Source: Massilia phosphatilytica (lineage in GTDB: Bacteria; Pseudomonadota; Gammaproteobacteria; Burkholderiales; Burkholderiaceae_D). From it: a stretch of 64,000 nucleotides of DNA. Location: contig NZ_PUIP01000005.1 in the NCBI RefSeq assembly GCF_002968015.1, positions 1-64,000 on the forward strand, in the 5' to 3' direction. Positions 45,450-53,127 of the stretch are shown piece after piece (position 1 is the stretch's first letter; each line of letters opens with the position of its first letter). The notes beneath the pieces were generated by a model that saw nothing but the letters and a program-made list of their open reading frames with translations, was not told the DNA's origin and ran no database searches. The position numbers and the translations under genes are program-made.

Positions 45450-46555
45450 CACTTGTCTCCCTGTGATCCAGGCCCGTCGCAGGGCAGCTTGTCCAGGTCC
45501 GCCAGCGTCCACTGGTCGCGCCAGCGCACGACGGGCTTGGCCCCTTCCCACTCGACCGGCAGCCACACGTAGCGCCCGTCGATCGCATTCTCCTTGCGCC
45601 ACACGTCCAGCATCAGGATATGCCGCGTGCAGCCGTTGCGCCGCAACGTCAGCGCATACGTCGACTGGCCGCCGAACGTGATCTTCTGCTGCTCCGGCGT
45701 GCCGCGCACCGGGTTGCCCAGCGCCGTCCATGGGCCCATGAGATTATCCGCCACGTACGACTTGGCCGCGTTCGGCGCCCAGCCCGTCAGGCCCGACGTC
45801 ACGAGGTAGTACTTGCCGCCGTGCCTGAAGATGGCCGGGGCTTCGTCGTCGCCGTTCTGCTTTACCCGTGCGTACTGTCCGGCCGAACGCAGGTAGTCGT
45901 CCGTCAGGCGCGAGACGTGCATCGTGTGGTTTTCCTCCGACGCGTAGAACTGCCAGGCCTTGCCGTCGTCGTCCACGAACAAGGTCATGTCGCGCGACAT
46001 CTGGCCGCCCGCGACGTCGCGCGCGAGGAAGGACGTGGCCGGGTCCTTGTCCGCCGGCGTCACGTCGACCGGCCAGGCGCCCGCGTCGGGCCGGAACGAA
46101 CCTTGATACACGTACGGCCCCGTCACCTTGTCGGCGACGGCGACGCCGGCGCGTGCCGCGTCGTAGCGCTTGCCCTTGAGCTCCAGGTGAAACCACATGA
46201 CGAATTTACCCGTCTTCGAATTACGGATCACCTTGGGCCGCTCGATGATCGCGTCGCGCACGATGTCGCTCGCGGGGTCGTCGGTGACCGCCAGCGCGAT
46301 ACCTTCATCCTTCCAGTCGGTCAGGTTGCGCGAACTGTATACATGCACGCCCACCTGCGCGCGGTTACCGGCCGTGCCGGCGACCTTGTGCTCGCCGAAC
46401 CAGTAATACACGCCGTCGTGCTCCAGGATGCCGCCGCCGTGCGCGTTGATGTGCACGCCCTTGTCGTCGGACCAGATCGCACCGGGCCGGAACACGCCGT
46501 CCGCCTGCGCGTGTGCTGCCGCGGCCAGGAGCGCCGCTGCCAGGAATATTTTCAT
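45449..46555 (-). CDS. Glycoside hydrolase family 43 (beta-galactan type)
   Basis: A 368-residue secreted enzyme: signal peptide ending AHAQA, then the five-bladed propeller beginning INAHGGGILEHDGVYYWFGEHK, the opening typical of GH43 exo-beta-1,3-galactanase-like proteins, with RPKVIRNSKTGKFVMWFHLE and RDMTLFVDDDGKAWQFYAS. It probably trims galactose from beta-galactan side chains in concert with the GH35 encoded just upstream. There is no carbohydrate-binding module. Two C-terminal Cys (RRNGCTRH, KLPCDG) may form a disulfide. Confidence 0.88.
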   Translation of the reverse strand: MKIFLAAALLAAAAHAQADGVFRPGAIWSDDKGVHINAHGGGILEHDGVYYWFGEHKVAGTAGNRAQVGVHVYSSRNLTDWKDEGIALAVTDDPASDIVRDAIIERPKVIRNSKTGKFVMWFHLELKGKRYDAARAGVAVADKVTGPYVYQGSFRPDAGAWPVDVTPADKDPATSFLARDVAGGQMSRDMTLFVDDDGKAWQFYASEENHTMHVSRLTDDYLRSAGQYARVKQNGDDEAPAIFRHGGKYYLVTSGLTGWAPNAAKSYVADNLMGPWTALGNPVRGTPEQQKITFGGQSTYALTLRRNGCTRHILMLDVWRKENAIDGRYVWLPVEWEGAKPVVRWRDQWTLADLDKLPCDGPGSQGDK

Positions 46556-46568
46556 TGTGTCTCCTCGA

Positions 46569-48908
46569 TTATTCCACCACCAGCCCGTCGCCCACGTACG
46601 CGCGGAAGCGGCGGATGCGTCCCGCCGTGCCGTCCGGCCCCTGGCGCGGCACGTAGCGCAGCCCGGCCACGTCCATCTGCCGCCCCAGGTCGATCACGAG
46701 ACGGTGCGGGTACGGGGCCTTCTCCGCCGTGATCCAGTAGTCGCTGTTCTGGCCATTGATGGCGTTCAGCGCCCCGCCGTCTTCCTTCGTCGCCTCCTCG
46801 CTGTCGACCCAGGCAATGGTCCAGTTGGACTGGTCCAGCGTCTTGCCGTCCTTGTCCAGCAGGGCCAGCTCGGCCACGGCCGCATACGGCTTGCCGTCGA
46901 ACGCGTCCAGCCCCTCCAGGCAGAACTGGCGGCCTTTCACCGCCGCGGCGAAGCGCACGTCCTGCGTCTGCGAGCCCGGCGCGAATTCGCCTTCATGCGC
47001 CGGCTTCACGCCGTCCAGCTGCAGGCGGACGGTGCTCGGTGGACGCGGCAGGTCGCGCTCGCGGTGCAGCTGGTCGAGGATAGGCGTGGTGAGTCCCGCG
47101 ATCGTCGGCGTGCCCTGCCCGCGCGGCCCGGTGAGATCCAGCACGACGACCTCGTTGCGGCCCTTGCGGATCCACGGGCCCGGCAGATACATCGTCTGCG
47201 TGGGACCGATGCTCCAGAAACGTCCGAGGCAGCGGCCGTTGATCCAGACGACGCCCTGGCCCCACGCCGACATGTCGAGGAACGTGTCTTCCGTGCGCGC
47301 GGCATCGAAGCCGCCGCGGTAGAACGCTGCGCCCTTGCCCCGTCCCTTTTTAAATGCCAGCGGCGGCAGCACGCCGTCCGCATCGAAATCGATGGCGCGG
47401 ATTTCCCAGTGTTCCAGCGGCTGCGCGGCGGCGCCCTTCGGCGTGAACGTCACGGGACCGTGGATGCCCTTGCGGTCATGGATCTCCACGCCGAAGTTGA
47501 CGCGGGCGATCGTGTACAGCAGGATCTCCAGCGTCGCAGGCTTGCTGCGTGCCGGCACGTCGACCTTGTAGCGACGGTAGCGCGTGTCGAAGGTGCCGAC
47601 CTGCTTGCCGTCGAGCGTAATCCACGCGAGGTCGCGTGCGCGGGCCACTTCGACGACGCCCGCCGGGCCGGCCGGCAACGTGACGCGATATGAGACGAGG
47701 CCGCGGCTGATGTCGTACTGCTCGATCGGCTTCGGCGACACATCCTTGATGACGCGTGCCGGCAGCGCGGACTTCACCGGCACGGATTCGGCCAATGCGA
47801 ACGGATCGACCGCCATGACGGGCATGCGCGGCGGCGGCTCGGGCAGCGTTTCGCCCGGTGCCAGGAACGGCGTCATCGCTGCGCGGTACGCGTCGAACTT
47901 GTCGCCGATCCAGCCCGCCTCGCTGATCGGCGCATCGTAGTCATAGCTCGTCGTATCGGGCCGGAACGGGCGGTCGCAACCACCCCACAGGCCGAACGTC
48001 GTGCCGCCGTGCGCCATGTACAGGCTGAACGAACCGTTCGCCTTCAGCATCGCGGCGATGTCTTTCGTCGCACCTTCGACGCCGCCGCTGTGGTGCGGCG
48101 AACCCCAGGTGTCGAACCAGCCGGAATAATACTCGCCGCACATGCGCGGGCCCTTCTGCACGGCGTCCAGCGCCTTGAAGCCGGCGGCCGGGTCGCTGCC
48201 GAAGTTCGCCACCGTGAACAGCTCGGGGATGTGCGTGCGGGCGACGGCGTTCGTCGGATTGCACTGGAACAGCGGCACGTTGAAGCCGGCATCCAGCAGC
48301 GCCTGGCGCAGCACGCGCAGGTACCCCACGTCGTCGCCATAGAAACCGTATTCGTTTTCGACCTGCACCATCAGGATGTTTCCGCCCTGCGTCACCTGCT
48401 GCGGGCCGAGCACGCGCCCGACTTCCTTCAGCCAGCGCCGCGCCGGCGCGAGATAGGCCTCGTCGCGCGTACGCAGGAACGCGTCGCCGTCGTGCTTGAG
48501 GAGCCACCACGGCATCCCGCCCATCTCCCACTCGGCGCAGGCGTACGGGCCGGGGCGCAGGATCACCCACAGGCCTTCCTGCTGCGCGAGCCGGCAAAAC
48601 TCCGCGGCGTCGCGCTGCGCGGCCCAGTCGTAGCGGCCCTCTCTCCACTCGTGGTAATTCCAGAACAGGTAGGCACACACCGCGTTCAGGCCCATCGCCT
48701 TGATGGTCTTGAGGCGGTGCGACCAGTACTCGCGCGGCACGCGCGCGAAGTGCATCTCGCCGCAGCGGATCTGGATCGGTTTCCCGTCCAGCAGGAAGTC
48801 GTGGTCGCCGATCGCGAAGCGGCTCGATGAGGCCGCGTGAAGGGTGCCCGTAAACGGCAGCATGGCCGCGCCCTGCAACAGGCGGCGGCGCTGGAAACTG
48901 ATGGTCAT
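46569..48908 (-). CDS. Glycoside hydrolase family 35 beta-galactosidase, exported
   Basis: A 779-residue GH35 enzyme. The N-terminus has a Tat-like or Sec signal (SFQRRRLLQGAAMLPFTGTLHAA). The TIM barrel carries RCGEMHFARVP, RPGPYACAEWEMGGMPWWL, the acid/base VQVENEYG and the nucleophile region CGEYYSGWFDTWG. C-terminal jelly-roll domains include GQGVVWINGRCLGRFWSIGP. It should release terminal beta-galactose. Start ATG 48908 was chosen because the in-frame GTG 48938 lies inside the terminator of the TonB receptor gene. Confidence 0.93.
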   Translation of the reverse strand: MTISFQRRRLLQGAAMLPFTGTLHAASSSRFAIGDHDFLLDGKPIQIRCGEMHFARVPREYWSHRLKTIKAMGLNAVCAYLFWNYHEWREGRYDWAAQRDAAEFCRLAQQEGLWVILRPGPYACAEWEMGGMPWWLLKHDGDAFLRTRDEAYLAPARRWLKEVGRVLGPQQVTQGGNILMVQVENEYGFYGDDVGYLRVLRQALLDAGFNVPLFQCNPTNAVARTHIPELFTVANFGSDPAAGFKALDAVQKGPRMCGEYYSGWFDTWGSPHHSGGVEGATKDIAAMLKANGSFSLYMAHGGTTFGLWGGCDRPFRPDTTSYDYDAPISEAGWIGDKFDAYRAAMTPFLAPGETLPEPPPRMPVMAVDPFALAESVPVKSALPARVIKDVSPKPIEQYDISRGLVSYRVTLPAGPAGVVEVARARDLAWITLDGKQVGTFDTRYRRYKVDVPARSKPATLEILLYTIARVNFGVEIHDRKGIHGPVTFTPKGAAAQPLEHWEIRAIDFDADGVLPPLAFKKGRGKGAAFYRGGFDAARTEDTFLDMSAWGQGVVWINGRCLGRFWSIGPTQTMYLPGPWIRKGRNEVVVLDLTGPRGQGTPTIAGLTTPILDQLHRERDLPRPPSTVRLQLDGVKPAHEGEFAPGSQTQDVRFAAAVKGRQFCLEGLDAFDGKPYAAVAELALLDKDGKTLDQSNWTIAWVDSEEATKEDGGALNAINGQNSDYWITAEKAPYPHRLVIDLGRQMDVAGLRYVPRQGPDGTAGRIRRFRAYVGDGLVVE

Positions 48909-48925
48909 GTGGTCGGTATCCAAAG

Positions 48926-48969
48926 AAAAAACCGGCACGGCCGGCCGCGGATGCGGACGGTCGTGCCGG
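48926..48969 (-). terminator. Intrinsic terminator after the TonB receptor gene
   Basis: On the minus strand, CCGGCACGACCG (48969-48958) pairs with CGGCCGTGCCGG (48943-48932) apart from one mismatch, followed directly by six T residues (48931-48926). It lies 12 bp after the receptor stop and 18 bp before the GH35 start. Confidence 0.85.
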
Positions 48970-48981
48970 TGCTTGCCGAGA

Positions 48982-51960
48982 TCAGAACTTGTAGCGCAGG
49001 CCGAGGCTGAACACGCGACCGTTATCGAAGTGCGTGTACTCGCGGTTCGTTTCCAGCGTCTGCACTTCGCCAGTGTAGCGGTTGTTCGCCTTGTTCGTCA
49101 GGTTCGACGCGGTGGCGGACAGGGTCAGGTTCTCGTCGATCGCGTAGTTGACCGATGCGTCGAGCAGACCGTAGTCGGCGATGTAGGTGCTGGCCAGCGG
49201 CGTGAGTGCGTTGTAGCCGCGCGCCTCGGACGAGCGCCAGGTGTACACGAGGCGGGCCGACAACTTGCTGTCCTCATACATGCCGGTCACGCTGTAGCTG
49301 TTCTTGGACACGAGCGTCTGATACGACTTGATGAACTTCGGCGCCGTCTGCGTGCCGATATTCAGCGGCGCGGACGTATCCACATACGTGTAGGATCCCG
49401 CCACACCGAAGTTCTTCAGCCAGTTGTCCGAGCCGTTGAAGAACCACTGTCCGGACAATTCCACGCCGCGCGCATAGCCCTTCGCGGCATTGACGTTCTT
49501 CGCGATCAGGTATTGCCCATTGGCGCAGCCGTTGTTGGTGCTGGGGTAAGCCGGCGCATTCGGCACCGTCATGCAGCTTGCGAGGGTGCTGAACAGGCCG
49601 TCGATCTGCTTGTCGAAGAAGCCGACCGCCGCGTAGTTCGTCGGGCTGAAATAGCGCTCGAACGAGAGGTCGTAGCTGTCGGCGGTCTGCGGGCGCAGAT
49701 CCGGATTGCCCTGGCTGCCGGTACCGTCCGCCCTGACCGAGTTGTTCGGATTCAGCGCATCGATCGGAGGACGGGTGATGCCCTTGCCGTAGCCGAAGCG
49801 GACCAGGAAGTCCTTCGTGATGTCGTAGGTGGCATTCAGCGCCGGCAGGACATTCGTGTAGGTCGTCGTCTTCGAGCTGTCGATCAGCGGGGAATTCGCC
49901 TGGGTGGCGTCGGCCTGGACCCGCGCCCTTGCCAGGGACTGGGTGCGGACGACGCGGACGCCGACGTTACCCTTGAGGCGATCGTCGAGCGCCGCGAAGT
50001 CGCCCGACACGTAGCCGGCCGTCGTGTTCTCGTTCAGGTAACGGCGACCCAGCTCGAATTCCGGGTAGCTGCCCTCGAGCGGGATATTCGCCAGCGGGAA
50101 TTGCTGGGCCACCTGGTTGCCCAGCAGCGCGTCCGACTTGTACACGACAGTGCCGCCCGCATAGCCGTTCTGGTTGTGCAGCAGGTTGGACGCAATCTGT
50201 TCCATGGAGCCTGCCTTGGACGAGGCGTAGACCGCGTTCGAGTAATCGGCGGCGAGCGGCTGGCCGTCCTTCGTCAGCCAATGCGGAACGATGTAGGGAT
50301 TCTTATCGAAGTAGCGGCTTGTCTGGTGCGCAAAGCGCGTGCCGAACTTCAACCGGGTGAAGAAGCCGTCCTCGAACGTATAGACGCCGCTGAGCGCGGT
50401 CGCGGCGCCATTGTCGTCGAAGACCTGGTAGCCGTCGCCGGAGTAGCGTTGCAGGACGAAGTTGGCCGGATCGGAGAGATTGGCGCCGGCGATTTTCATG
50501 TAGTTGCCTGCCGTCCAATTTTCGCTGACGCGCGTAATATCGTAGAACGCGTTGGGTGCGTTGGTCATCTCGACACGGCGGTTATCCTTGATGCGGTCCG
50601 CCTTGATGTAGGCGATATCGGCCTTGAGCGACAGCGAAGCGGTCGGGCTCCACTCGGCGCCCGTCGCCACGTTCCAGGTCGTGTACGGGCTGTGCTCGTC
50701 GCCGCCCCACGAACCGATCTGCTGGTTCAGGAAGGTACCGCTATGCACACGCTGGGTCGTCAGCACGTCGTCGCTGCCGCCATTGAAGTTGCGGTTGACC
50801 ATGCTCTCGGTGACGGTCCACGGCGTGAGCGTCAGGTTCTGGACGTTGCCACCGTAGTTGGTCATCATCCGGTTGAAGCGATAATTCTGGTGGTACACGT
50901 AACGGTTGTAATTGCTTTCGACGTAGAAGCGCAAGGTATTGTCGACGCGATAATCGGCCGCCAGGTTCATGCCTTTGCGCGTGCGCTCGATGGTTTCTTC
51001 AGTAGGCCAGGTACCGGCACCGTTGAAGGAGATGATGTTGCCCACCTCTGCGGGGGTCAGCCCGGCCGTGTTCGGCATCTGGGCACCGACCGTGGCCGAG
51101 GTCGGCAGGATCGGTACCGGCGCCAGATAGGTGATGTCATTGCGGCCGATATACTTCGACATCGGCAGGGTCGGGCTGTTGCTCGTGTTCGCGGCTGCCT
51201 TGGTCGCGTATTCGGCGCTGTCGGCGCGGACCATGCGGCGGTAGTCGGCACCGGTGCCGGCGCCAGTCTGGTCTGCGCGGCCAGTGGTCTTCTGGAAAGC
51301 GACCGCGGCCAGTACGCCGATACGCGAACCGCCGCCGAGATCGAAGCGGTTGGCGATCAGTCCGAACAGTTCAGGCTCTTTCTTCCGGACGAGATCGTTG
51401 TAGCGCATGTTGGCGTTCAACGAGGCCGTGAACTTCTTGAAATCGCTCGGGTTGCGGGTGCGGATGTTCACCAGGCCACCGATGGCGCCTTCGATGTGTT
51501 CGGCGGAAGGATTCTTGTAGACGTCGACGCCGGCGATCGTGGCGGGAATTGCGTCTTCGATGTTGAATTCGCGCGAACCGGCCGTGAAATAGGCGCGTCC
51601 GTTGACTTGCGAGGCCGTCTGGCCCGACAGGCCGCGAATGGCCAGGCCGGAACCGGCGCCGCCCGGCGAGGCGCCTTCGCCGCCGTAGCGGTAACCCTGC
51701 ACGCCAGGCATGCGCGTCAGCGTTTCCGCGACGTTGGGGTCGGGCAGCTTGCCGATGTCTTCGGCGGTGATCGAGTCGACGACTTCCATCGCATTGCGCT
51801 TGATGGCCACCGACGACTGCGCGCTGGCACGGATGCCCGTCACGACGACGGTGTTCGCGTCGACCGGCGCCACCTGTGCCATCGCCTGCGACGCAAAGGC
51901 CTGGGACAGGGCCAGCGCCACGAGGGTCATGCGCGGAACAGTGTAATATTTCTGGTGCAT
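48982..51960 (-). CDS. TonB-dependent outer-membrane receptor
   Basis: A 992-residue receptor for an oligosaccharide-type ligand. Signal peptide (MHQKYYTVPRMTLVALALSQAFASQAMA), plug domain with VVVTGIRASAQSS as TonB-box region and AEDIGKLPDPNVAETLTRMPGVQ, then a 22-strand barrel ending in the aromatic LGLRYKF. ATG 51960 with a perfect GGAGGAGAAGAAG ribosome-binding site was chosen; an upstream in-frame extension to 52203 is not protein-like. Size and plug sequence match receptors of carbohydrate loci in xanthomonads and oxalobacters. It is first in the beta-galactan locus (receptor, GH35, GH43, LacI). Confidence 0.93.
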   Translation of the reverse strand: MHQKYYTVPRMTLVALALSQAFASQAMAQVAPVDANTVVVTGIRASAQSSVAIKRNAMEVVDSITAEDIGKLPDPNVAETLTRMPGVQGYRYGGEGASPGGAGSGLAIRGLSGQTASQVNGRAYFTAGSREFNIEDAIPATIAGVDVYKNPSAEHIEGAIGGLVNIRTRNPSDFKKFTASLNANMRYNDLVRKKEPELFGLIANRFDLGGGSRIGVLAAVAFQKTTGRADQTGAGTGADYRRMVRADSAEYATKAAANTSNSPTLPMSKYIGRNDITYLAPVPILPTSATVGAQMPNTAGLTPAEVGNIISFNGAGTWPTEETIERTRKGMNLAADYRVDNTLRFYVESNYNRYVYHQNYRFNRMMTNYGGNVQNLTLTPWTVTESMVNRNFNGGSDDVLTTQRVHSGTFLNQQIGSWGGDEHSPYTTWNVATGAEWSPTASLSLKADIAYIKADRIKDNRRVEMTNAPNAFYDITRVSENWTAGNYMKIAGANLSDPANFVLQRYSGDGYQVFDDNGAATALSGVYTFEDGFFTRLKFGTRFAHQTSRYFDKNPYIVPHWLTKDGQPLAADYSNAVYASSKAGSMEQIASNLLHNQNGYAGGTVVYKSDALLGNQVAQQFPLANIPLEGSYPEFELGRRYLNENTTAGYVSGDFAALDDRLKGNVGVRVVRTQSLARARVQADATQANSPLIDSSKTTTYTNVLPALNATYDITKDFLVRFGYGKGITRPPIDALNPNNSVRADGTGSQGNPDLRPQTADSYDLSFERYFSPTNYAAVGFFDKQIDGLFSTLASCMTVPNAPAYPSTNNGCANGQYLIAKNVNAAKGYARGVELSGQWFFNGSDNWLKNFGVAGSYTYVDTSAPLNIGTQTAPKFIKSYQTLVSKNSYSVTGMYEDSKLSARLVYTWRSSEARGYNALTPLASTYIADYGLLDASVNYAIDENLTLSATASNLTNKANNRYTGEVQTLETNREYTHFDNGRVFSLGLRYKF

Positions 51961-52048
51961 CTTCTTCTCCTCCAAGTAATCCGAATGGACTTGTTGTCTT
52001 ATTGTTTCGCTGGTTTTACGGCGTGCCATGCAGCCGGTCACCGTTTTA

Positions 52049-52061
52049 GATATCGATAACA
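52049..52061. promoter_or_regulatory. LacI-type operator 1 upstream of the TonB receptor
   Basis: GATATCGATAACA lies 89 bp upstream of the receptor start and is the exact reverse complement of the 13-mer at 52229-52241. The core GATATCGATAAC is close to a palindrome (GTTATCGATAAC), the form used by LacI-family sugar repressors. Confidence 0.55.
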
Positions 52062-52158
52062 ATGCGAATGGATTATAGGATTTCGCCGAGTAATAAAAGC
52101 AACCATTCGGCGTTATGATTTTTGCCAACGATGCGGGGAAGATACAGTGAAAACGGGC

Positions 52159-52170
52159 GTTATCGCTAAC
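52159..52170. promoter_or_regulatory. LacI-type operator 2 (GTTATCGCTAAC)
   Basis: GTTATCGCTAAC differs by one base from a perfect GTTATCGATAAC palindrome and sits midway between the two other sites. The whole stretch 51961-52249 (289 bp) has no gene and is AT-rich, consistent with the control region of the receptor gene. Confidence 0.5.
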
Positions 52171-52228
52171 ACGACCGTAAAACCGCAGGGAGCGGGACGG
52201 CAAGCAGCGTTGCCGTCCAGGCCCTGTT

Positions 52229-52241
52229 TGTTATCGATATC
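52229..52241. promoter_or_regulatory. LacI-type operator 3 upstream of the TonB receptor
   Basis: TGTTATCGATATC, exact reverse complement of operator 1, lies 180 bp away from it. Two distant operators of this kind allow DNA looping by a tetrameric or dimer-of-dimers repressor. It is only 9 bp from the end of the PAAR gene. Confidence 0.5.
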
Positions 52242-52249
52242 GGCTGCTT

Positions 52250-52516
52250 TCAGCCATGCGTTGCGGTGACGAGGCTGGAAATCAGCATGCATCCGCACGC
52301 GCTGCGATGCCCCTGCAAGGCCACCATATGCCCACCGATCAGGAATGTGGGAGCGCCTTCGACGATGGGATTGACGCCGTGGCCCGCGATCGGACAGGCC
52401 ACGCTGTCGCCGACACGCGCGATCCCGAGCCCACCTATCGTATGCGTGGCGGATGCCGAAATGACTTTCCCGCCGTGAGAAGTCGGGTCGCCCAGGCGAA
52501 TGATCGATAGCGCCAT
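52250..52516 (-). CDS. PAAR-domain T6SS spike tip protein
   Basis: An 88-residue PAAR protein: MALSIIRLGDPTSHGGKVISAS, VACPIAGHGVNPIVEGAPTFLIGGHMVALQGHRSACGC. The conserved Gly/Pro turns and His/Cys residues form the zinc-bound cone that caps VgrG. It is a minimal PAAR with no toxin fused. It is the last gene of the vgrG operon, 11 bp after the probable immunity gene. Confidence 0.92.
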   Translation of the reverse strand: MALSIIRLGDPTSHGGKVISASATHTIGGLGIARVGDSVACPIAGHGVNPIVEGAPTFLIGGHMVALQGHRSACGCMLISSLVTATHG

Positions 52517-52527
52517 ATCGGGATCGC

Positions 52528-53127
52528 TTAATCGTACAGGCTGTCGAGCCGCTTGAATGTCTGCTCTTTCATTGCTGGATCGTCGATACGCAATCCGCGA
52601 TAAAAACTGGAAAAAGTCTCTTTATCGACGGATTCCCGCGTGACCTCATAACATGCCAGCAGTTTATTCACCGCATTGATTGACGCGGTCTGGTCGGTTT
52701 CCGTACGAATCATGCCTTGCAGCGCAGATTTCAATTCACCCGTGAGTTGGTCCGACGGAACGTAATAGGCGGCCTTTTCCCGTAATTCGGTGTCGGGATC
52801 GGACATGAAGCGAACGAAAATCGACAGGAGCCCGGGGTCGCGTTCGATCCTGTACAAATTCCACGCCGCCGCGATCTGTGCTTCGCCATTCAGTGCGCCG
52901 CTCGCAAGAAGGCGCTTGATGGGTTCGATTGCGCGACGTTCGTCCGCCCTGAAAAGTCCGTTGACGCTTTCTTCCGTCCCGCCTTGTTCGACGCGTTTCA
53001 AAAGAAATTCGAAAGCCATGCCCCGTTCTTCCCGGGTCATCGGAGTGAAATAGCTTTCACTCAAACCGTCCAGGCGCTCTTTATTGCGCATGGAGAAAAA
53101 ATCGAGGAAATTCTGATACGCACTCAT
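52528..53127 (-). CDS. Probable immunity protein for the adjacent T6SS toxin
   Basis: A 199-residue, all-helical, soluble protein with no recognised family; the pattern of paired helices (EERGMAFEFLLKRVEQ, RRAIEPIKRLLASGALNGEAQIAAAWNLYRIE, PDTELREKAAYYVPSD) resembles HEAT-like repeats. Its position (ATGA overlap with the effector gene, transcribed after it) is the standard place of an immunity gene. It has no signal peptide, so it should act in the cytoplasm, consistent with an NAD-consuming toxin. Base composition is visibly more AT-rich than the secretion genes, as often for exchanged toxin/immunity cassettes. Confidence 0.75.
   Translation of the reverse strand: MSAYQNFLDFFSMRNKERLDGLSESYFTPMTREERGMAFEFLLKRVEQGGTEESVNGLFRADERRAIEPIKRLLASGALNGEAQIAAAWNLYRIERDPGLLSIFVRFMSDPDTELREKAAYYVPSDQLTGELKSALQGMIRTETDQTASINAVNKLLACYEVTRESVDKETFSSFYRGLRIDDPAMKEQTFKRLDSLYD

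Noticed and set aside
48909-48938. GTG 48938 as the start of the GH35 gene
   Set aside because: It would place translation start inside the intrinsic terminator hairpin; ATG 48908 gives a proper signal sequence.
51961-52203. N-terminal extension of the TonB receptor to 52203
   Set aside because: The added 81 residues cover the promoter/operator region and do not look like protein; a perfect ribosome-binding site and signal peptide start at 51960.
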